From: Dyadobacter bucti
GTDB taxonomy: Bacteria > Bacteroidota > Bacteroidia > Cytophagales > Spirosomataceae
Length of the DNA: 64,000 nucleotides
NCBI RefSeq assembly: GCF_005869225.1
Contig: NZ_SWFP01000003.1
Span: forward strand, 558,001 to 622,000
Direction of reading: 5' to 3'
The notes beneath the pieces were generated by a model that was given only the letters and a program-made list of their open reading frames with translations, did no database searches and had not been told where the DNA came from. Both the position numbers and the translations under genes were made by a program. Shown here piece by piece: positions 59,080-64,000 of this stretch (positions are counted from its first letter, which is position 1; every line of letters begins with the position of its first letter).

Positions 59080-60246
59080 ATGCTGAATAGAAGATTATTA
59101 AGAACAAAAGCCGTTCAGGCGCTTTATGCCCGTCAACTTACTGCGGATGCTAACCGTTTGCTGGCATTGGACAACATTGACGAAGCTTTTGCCCCGGATC
59201 TCAACTCCATGGAATTTCAGGATCGTCAGAAACTTTCAGGGATGAAAAGGCTGGCCGGGATCACACTTGATGAATTTATCAAGAATGGAAAGCCGGGAGA
59301 GGATGAGGAGCTTCCCGAAAAAGTTATAAATGTTGCCAGAAGCGCATTTCAAGCTTACAGCCGTCAGACCAATTCCGATAGCGAAAAAATGGTCAGACGC
59401 GTTCTGAACGAAACCGAATCCATTCATGTAGATTTTATCCGAGTTTTATCACTGCTGACAGAACTGGCCCACCAGGCGAAAATCGATAGGGAGAGAAGAT
59501 ATGACGATCCCGAACTGCCTTTTCCGAAGGACTCAGGATTGGACACCAACCGCGTCATCAAAGTGCTCTTGGAAGACAAGACATTGGGAGACGAGATTAT
59601 CAGGAGTGGGATTACATGGAGCAATGAAATGAACCTGGTCCGGAAAATTTACCGGGAGGCACTCAGAAAAGACAAAGAATATGAGGCCTATTGCAGGGAA
59701 ACCACACATACGGTGGAAGAAGACCAAGCTATCGTACAGTATATTCTAAGGCAGGTCATCCTTAAACATGAGATCCCCCTGGAGTATCTCGAGCAGCGCG
59801 ATCTTTATTGGGACGATCACAGCGAACTGATCCGGAGCCTGGCGATCAAAACTCTGAAGTCGGCAGATAGCAGCCATACTTTTCAACTGGCGCCTTTAAC
59901 GAAAGATTGGGAAGAGGATCGTTTTTTTGTAGAAGAGTTGTGCAGGATTGTAGTGGCCGAAAGCGACCAGTACGATGTGTATCTTGATGACCAATTGAAG
60001 AACTGGGAACTGGACAGGATCGCACTTGTAGATCTCATTATTCTCAAAACGGCACTTGCGGAATTAATTCATTTCCCTGGGATCCCTGTGAAAGTAACGA
60101 TCAATGAATTTATCGAAATAGCAAAAAGGTACAGTACACCAAAAAGCGGTAAGTTTGTTAATGGTGTATTGGACGTTCTGTCTGTCAAACTGGCAAAAGA
60201 AGGTGTTATCAGAAAAAGCGGAAGAGGTCTGATCGATAATAAATGA
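59080..60246 (+). CDS. nusB: Transcription antitermination factor NusB, long Bacteroidota form
   Basis: The protein has 388 residues, about twice the usual 140-160. The N-terminus MLNRRLLRTKAVQALYARQ is NusB-like, and the C-terminal third carries the NusB helices (NWELDRIALVDLIILKTALAELI and VKVTINEFIEIAKRYSTPKSGKFVNGVLDVL). The inserted region of about 200 residues in between is helical and acidic, as in other Bacteroidota. It takes part in rRNA antitermination with NusA, NusE and NusG. Confidence 0.92.
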   Translation: MLNRRLLRTKAVQALYARQLTADANRLLALDNIDEAFAPDLNSMEFQDRQKLSGMKRLAGITLDEFIKNGKPGEDEELPEKVINVARSAFQAYSRQTNSDSEKMVRRVLNETESIHVDFIRVLSLLTELAHQAKIDRERRYDDPELPFPKDSGLDTNRVIKVLLEDKTLGDEIIRSGITWSNEMNLVRKIYREALRKDKEYEAYCRETTHTVEEDQAIVQYILRQVILKHEIPLEYLEQRDLYWDDHSELIRSLAIKTLKSADSSHTFQLAPLTKDWEEDRFFVEELCRIVVAESDQYDVYLDDQLKNWELDRIALVDLIILKTALAELIHFPGIPVKVTINEFIEIAKRYSTPKSGKFVNGVLDVLSVKLAKEGVIRKSGRGLIDNK

Positions 60247-60383
60247 TACCCAGGCACAGGATATAGGGTACAGAGGTAGACGGAGAAGTTGCTCAGGTTC
60301 GTGACATGGAATAATTTTTGAGAAGCTATTAAAATATCAACAAAGAGCTGATAGCCATCGCAACAGCTAAAACTATAAAAGTC

Positions 60384-60686
60384 ATGAGTAAAACCAGTAA
60401 CAGTTTAATTGCATTTTTAACCGGGTGTGCCACCGGTGCGGCTTTGGGTATACTTTACGCACCTGACAAAGGCGAGGTGCTTCGTACGCAGTTGACTTAC
60501 AGGCTTTCCAAATATCGGGAGAAACTTCAGGAGGTTGTTCAGGATATGGTTGATAAAAAAGACCAGCCGGACAGTTATGCAAGAACGGAAGGAGAACGTG
60601 TGGTAAATGATGCCCGTGAAAAGGCGGAAAAGCTACTCGAAGATGTGGATCGCCTGATGGCACAGATCAAAGGTCAGTCCAATTGA
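60384..60686 (+). CDS. YtxH-domain protein
   Basis: The protein has 100 residues. A single helix with small residues (LIAFLTGCATGAALGILYAPDKGE), then a charged helical tail (QLTYRLSKYREKLQEVVQDM), is the YtxH plan. The GxxxGxxxGxLxAPxxG motif is intact. These proteins sit in the inner membrane and are linked to stress responses in some bacteria. It stands 9 bp ahead of the DUF1573 gene and is probably co-transcribed with it. Confidence 0.88.
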   Translation: MSKTSNSLIAFLTGCATGAALGILYAPDKGEVLRTQLTYRLSKYREKLQEVVQDMVDKKDQPDSYARTEGERVVNDAREKAEKLLEDVDRLMAQIKGQSN

Positions 60687-60695
60687 TTTATTGAT

Positions 60696-61136
60696 ATGAA
60701 AAGAATATCCGTGTGTGTATTGTTGGGAATCGCCTTGACTTTTTCCAATTGCTCCAAGGTTAAGAATACAGAAGAAGCAAAACAGGCAGATGGAAAAATG
60801 CCTGTTTTTGCTTTGATTGACAGTTCGTCTTACGATTTTGGTACTGTGAAAGAAGGCGAAATAGTAGAACACGATTTCAAATTCCGGAATGACGGAGGAT
60901 ATCCGCTGATATTGAATAATATAACTTCTTCCTGCGGATGCACAACGCCTGAGTGGCCGAAAGAACCGATCGGACCTGATGAAACTTCAAGTATCAAAGT
61001 ACGTTTTGATACTAAAAACAAATCGGGGCCACAAGTGAAGACCATCACTGTTTATGCCAACACGGAACCTGAATATTCAGAATTAAGGTTAAAAGGCATC
61101 GTGAATACCGAAGCAAAGCCGGTGACTAAAAATTAG
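60696..61136 (+). CDS. DUF1573 lipoprotein
   Basis: The protein has 146 residues, with lipobox TFSNC. DUF1573 core: YDFGTVKEGEIVEHDFKFRNDGGYPLILNNITSSCGCTTPEWP and RFDTKNKSGPQVKTITVYANTEP. The SSCGCTTPE cysteines are the family mark and may bind metal or form a disulfide. It has an Ig-like (ASH/MSP) fold and faces the periplasm. The role is unknown. It is followed by yajC. Confidence 0.9.
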   Translation: MKRISVCVLLGIALTFSNCSKVKNTEEAKQADGKMPVFALIDSSSYDFGTVKEGEIVEHDFKFRNDGGYPLILNNITSSCGCTTPEWPKEPIGPDETSSIKVRFDTKNKSGPQVKTITVYANTEPEYSELRLKGIVNTEAKPVTKN

Positions 61137-61196
61137 TCTCGTTTATTTTAAACAACCCTTCATAAGGTTCAGTATCTTACTAATCCATCTATTACA

Positions 61197-61499
61197 ATGA
61201 ATTTTTCTCTCTTAGCACAAGCAGCAGCAGGCGGTAACGAAGCCATGATTTATCAGGTCATTATGTGGGTTGGTATCATCGGGGTATTTTATTTTTTCAT
61301 GATACGTCCGCAGCAAAAGAAACAGAAAGAGCAAAAAGAACTTCTTGGTAACCTTAAAAAAGGAGATCAGGTTGTCACGATAGGGGGAATTCACGCGCGG
61401 ATTTATACAGTAGAGGAAGCCACCGTTACATTGGAGCTGGACAAAGGCGTGAAGTTAACAGTCGAAAAATCGGCGATCTCGCGTACCATTGCAGGATAA
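61197..61499 (+). CDS. yajC: Preprotein translocase subunit YajC
   Basis: The protein has 100 residues and one helix (MIYQVIMWVGIIGVFYFFMIRPQQKKQKEQKELL); the FMIRPQQKKQKE segment is the YajC signature, followed by the small beta domain KGDQVVTIGGIHARI. It is an accessory part of SecDF-YajC at the inner membrane. It is in the usual setting between DUF1573 and YbbR/coaE genes in Bacteroidota. Confidence 0.95.
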   Translation: MNFSLLAQAAAGGNEAMIYQVIMWVGIIGVFYFFMIRPQQKKQKEQKELLGNLKKGDQVVTIGGIHARIYTVEEATVTLELDKGVKLTVEKSAISRTIAG

Positions 61500-61548
61500 T
61501 TATTAACAGCATACATTTTTTTGATGTCTGCAATTTTAAATTTTTATT

Positions 61549-62241
61549 GTGGATAAAGTACCGTCAGGCCAAAATAAGATCAAGACTTTCCTGGGATGCA
61601 TTTTGGCAGCTTCTTTTTTTTGGTTGATGAATGTATTGAATAAAGATAATTATTCGATTAAGCTCAATTACCCGCTGGCCATTGAGTACGATAACTCGTC
61701 TTTCGTACCCATGCAGCCTTTGCCGAAGAGAATTTCTGTGAATGTCTCCGGCGACGGGTGGAGCCTGCTTCAGAAATCCTGGCTGAATTTCAATGCACTT
61801 CCGGTGGTTTACAAAGTGTTGAATCCGAATAAAGCCAGTTTCATCAATTCAACGACGCTCACTGATCAGATCACCGAGCTTTTCCCGGACCTGCACGTCA
61901 ACTATGTCGTGTCCGATACTTTTGAGCTTAATTTCGAAAGGAAGATCAGCAAGATCATTCCGATCAGGGTGGACAGTGCAGCTATTAATATCCGGGACGG
62001 CTATGTGATATCTAGCATCATTAACGTCTCTCCTTCATTGATCTCAGTCGACGGACCGGTATCGCTCATTGCTTCATACCCGGACACAATACGGGTTTCG
62101 GTACCTACGCCCAAGATCCAGAATAACTACGACGAAAGCCTCCCGATCCCTTTGCCTGTGTCTCCATTAGTAGAGGTAAGCCATCGGGACGTTTACATTA
62201 GTTTTGAGGTTGCTCAATACCTGATCGATATTTCCCAGTAA
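61549..62241 (+). CDS. YbbR-domain membrane-anchored protein
   Basis: The protein has 230 residues with a GTG start; no ATG is available before the helix. One N-terminal helix (FLGCILAASFFWLMNVLN) anchors two YbbR-type beta repeats (residues 50-140 and 140-220, with ISVDGPVSLIASYPDTIRV as the classical strand). In other phyla YbbR (CdaR) regulates diadenylate cyclase; no cdaA is next to it here. It lies 50 bp behind yajC and 9 bp ahead of coaE. Confidence 0.85.
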   Translation: MDKVPSGQNKIKTFLGCILAASFFWLMNVLNKDNYSIKLNYPLAIEYDNSSFVPMQPLPKRISVNVSGDGWSLLQKSWLNFNALPVVYKVLNPNKASFINSTTLTDQITELFPDLHVNYVVSDTFELNFERKISKIIPIRVDSAAINIRDGYVISSIINVSPSLISVDGPVSLIASYPDTIRVSVPTPKIQNNYDESLPIPLPVSPLVEVSHRDVYISFEVAQYLIDISQ

Positions 62242-62250
62242 CCCGGTTCT

Positions 62251-62856
62251 ATGTCAAAACCTCTTCTGATCGGTATAACAGGCGGTATTGGTTCGGGTAA
62301 AAGTGTTGTGTGCCGGCTGTTTTCGTGCCTGGAAATACCGGTTTACAACGCAGACGATCGTGCAAAATGGCTTACCAACCACGACCCCGGAATCCGGGAA
62401 AAAGTTATTGCTTTGCTTGGGCCGGAATCTTATGATAGCGAAGGTTTTTACGACCGGAAATTTGTTGCGTCTGTCGTTTTTAACAATGAACAATTGCTTA
62501 AAAATCTCAATGCGATTGTTCATCCTGCTGTACTTGCAGATACAGAAAACTGGGTAGCGGAAAACGCTGATTCACCTTATCTGATCAAGGAAGCAGCTAT
62601 TATGAACAAGGCGGGAGTTGGAAACAATCTGGATTATGTGGTAGTAGTTCATGCGCCGGTTGAACTGAGAATTCAGCGAATTTTACATCGGGACAGCAGG
62701 AGTGAAGAAGAAATCCGGGCGATTATCCATAAACAGGTATCCGATGAAGAACGTAAAAAAATCGCCGATTTTACGATAGAAAATGATGAAACTTCTGCCT
62801 TGATCCCACAGGTTTTAGAACTCCATGAGCTTTTTAAAAAAAGCCGTCTGGCCTGA
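62251..62856 (+). CDS. coaE: Dephospho-CoA kinase
   Basis: The protein has 201 residues. Walker A is ITGGIGSGKSVVCRLF, the CoA site includes YNADDRAKWL, the LID is RIQRILHRDSRSEEEIRAII and the end IADFTIENDE is typical. It phosphorylates dephospho-CoA in the last step of CoA synthesis. The stop is 1 bp from the stop of dnaX on the other strand. Confidence 0.96.
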   Translation: MSKPLLIGITGGIGSGKSVVCRLFSCLEIPVYNADDRAKWLTNHDPGIREKVIALLGPESYDSEGFYDRKFVASVVFNNEQLLKNLNAIVHPAVLADTENWVAENADSPYLIKEAAIMNKAGVGNNLDYVVVVHAPVELRIQRILHRDSRSEEEIRAIIHKQVSDEERKKIADFTIENDETSALIPQVLELHELFKKSRLA

Positions 62857-62857
62857 C

Positions 62858-64000
62858 CTAGAAGTCCACATCCAATCCCAAAGCCTGTTTCAATTCCAGT
62901 AAGTAAGGGTTTTTCTCCGCCATATAATTGAATTTCTCTGCAGGTGTATAGGGAAGCCTGTTTACTTCCTGAGGAGCTACACGAGGATTAATGTCCAGTC
63001 TGGGTGCATTAATCCTGCTTTTTATGTAGCTAAGGAGCTCATATCTCACATTTTGTACCGCTTCCAGCTGGTGAGTATTATCAAGCGCAATTTCAATGGT
63101 CGTTCCCTGAAGTTTGAACTCTCTTCTCAGCGTAATTTCCTCGGTAGTGGAGTTCCCTGATTGCCTTCTTTTTTCGGCAAATTCATACCAGACTGTCTGT
63201 AGTGTTTCAAAAGTCAGTTCTTCTTTACGTATATTTTTTTCAAGAGTACCGGGATCATCATTTTGCTGCGTGTCGACTAATTCTTTTACAGTCTGATTTG
63301 CTGTAACAGGTGCGGTGGGAATAAGCGGCATGGTGCTCCGGAGGCGCGTTGACGCCGGAGTGGTCTGAGCAGCAGGTTGGGCAGGCGGGGGATATGCATC
63401 CCCGTTTGAATTATTTGTGCCGTTTACTTTTGTCTCAACCGGCCTTCCAGCCTCAGGATTTATTCGTTCGGGTTGGGGCTCAACTTTTTTTTTTGCCGTT
63501 TCATCAACGGCTGCAAGGGAATTAAGTTGAAGGACGTTGGGCAAATTGGCGAGTTTCATGAGGCAGAGCTCAACATGCAACCGCTGGTTTTTGGCTGATT
63601 TGTAATTAATATCACACTGGCCGGCTACGCTCAGGGCTGAAAGTAAAAAGCTCATGTCGGAAACCGCAGACTGATGCTGGTATTTCAGTTCAGCCGACTC
63701 AGAAACCTGCAGGAGCGTCACCGTCGCGGGATCTTTACATACGAGCAGATTACGGAAATGTTCCAGCAAACCGACCACAAACAAATGTCCATCAAAACCC
63801 TTTCTCAAAATTTCATCAAAAAGCACGAGCGACCGGGCCACGCTACCGGCGGTCAGAGCATCTGTGATCTTGAAATAATAGTCGTAATCGAGAATGTGCA
63901 GGTTTTCCAGCACTGCTGCATAGGTGAGGAAATTGTCCGTCGAAAAAGTGACATTAAGGTCGAACATCGAAAGCGCGTCCCGAAGACCGCCGTCTGCTTT
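62858..64000 (-). CDS. dnaX: DNA polymerase III gamma/tau subunit, 3' part
   Basis: The frame is open to base 64000, so the N-terminal ATPase half is missing. Visible here: ADGGLRDALSMFD at the window edge, which is the sensor-2/arginine-finger region of the AAA+ clamp-loader domain, then the domain III helices (LTYAAVLENLHILDYDYYFKI to HVELCLMKLANL), a proline- and threonine-rich linker (PPPAQPAAQTTPAST), and a C-terminal tau-type domain of about 130 residues (KRRQSGNSTTEEITLRREF to LKQALGLDVDF). It loads the beta clamp and links polymerases. It converges with coaE. Confidence 0.92.
   Translation of the reverse strand, partial: KADGGLRDALSMFDLNVTFSTDNFLTYAAVLENLHILDYDYYFKITDALTAGSVARSLVLFDEILRKGFDGHLFVVGLLEHFRNLLVCKDPATVTLLQVSESAELKYQHQSAVSDMSFLLSALSVAGQCDINYKSAKNQRLHVELCLMKLANLPNVLQLNSLAAVDETAKKKVEPQPERINPEAGRPVETKVNGTNNSNGDAYPPPAQPAAQTTPASTRLRSTMPLIPTAPVTANQTVKELVDTQQNDDPGTLEKNIRKEELTFETLQTVWYEFAEKRRQSGNSTTEEITLRREFKLQGTTIEIALDNTHQLEAVQNVRYELLSYIKSRINAPRLDINPRVAPQEVNRLPYTPAEKFNYMAEKNPYLLELKQALGLDVDF

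Overview
The window reads as chromosomal DNA of a Bacteroidota bacterium, most likely order Cytophagales and close to Dyadobacter/Spirosomaceae. This rests on the gene families (NusB of about 390 residues, DUF2911, DUF4097, DUF885, YbbR and YtxH proteins, MacB/FtsX-like permeases without a fused ATPase, M16 and M1 peptidases with AQ-type signal peptides), on weak Shine-Dalgarno signals, and on repeated matches to the Bacteroidota -7 element TAnnTTTG. The genus is inferred, not demonstrated. I found no tRNA, rRNA, CRISPR array, prophage or replication origin.

Layout. 1-4 kb: cell-surface and periplasmic proteins (a class A beta-lactamase-like protein cut by the left edge, a CBM9-like protein, a GNAT acetyltransferase, a decayed RelE/ParE toxin, a DUF885 lipoprotein). 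4-8.6 kb: GH1 glycosidase, small lipoprotein, orphan antitoxin-like protein, DUF4097 beta-helix, HhH protein. 8.6-16 kb: LOG-family protein, rpiB, a polytopic membrane protein, rbfA, a LolC/E-like permease and an M1 aminopeptidase, then two inverted arrays of a 10-bp repeat. 16-21.5 kb (mostly minus strand): LacI-family regulator, a 430-bp AT-rich gap with paired palindromes and a strong terminator, a PaaE-type reductase next to a protein with a DxDD motif, a NifU-type protein, and rplU-rpmA with a clear promoter and terminator. 21.5-30.4 kb: redoxin, SMP-30 protein, lipoproteins, DUF1361, diacylglycerol kinase, an unusual two-part membrane protein with its small regulator, a seven-repeat propeller lipoprotein between two copies of one terminator, DUF2911, recG. 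30.4-41.6 kb (minus strand): sugar kinase, SGNH hydrolase, two beta-barrels, TolC plus ABC ATPase, Tat-exported alkaline phosphatase, and an operon of a small exported protein, a membrane-bound winged-helix regulator and a permease. 41.8-46.6 kb: MFS exporter, glyS, pncB, DUF3820. 46.7-50.5 kb: an IS200/RAYT-type HUH transposase followed by three 186-bp repeats that carry copies of the 3' end of the adjacent M16 peptidase gene. 50.6-57 kb: a damage-tolerance island with a DnaE2-like polymerase, a HigBA toxin-antitoxin pair, DinB, a self-cleaving S24 repressor with three operator-like dyads, and a 2-oxoglutarate oxygenase. 57-64 kb: MsbA-like exporter, nusB, YtxH, DUF1573, yajC, YbbR, coaE and the 3' part of dnaX.

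The most unusual features are the transposase-linked 186-bp mosaic repeat array, the two face-to-face 10-bp arrays, the direct GTAAAA repeats placed over a promoter lacking a -33 box in front of the membrane-bound regulator operon, and the HigBA module embedded in the SOS-type mutagenesis island. Promoter, operator and ncRNA calls are by eye from the sequence and have not been tested computationally.
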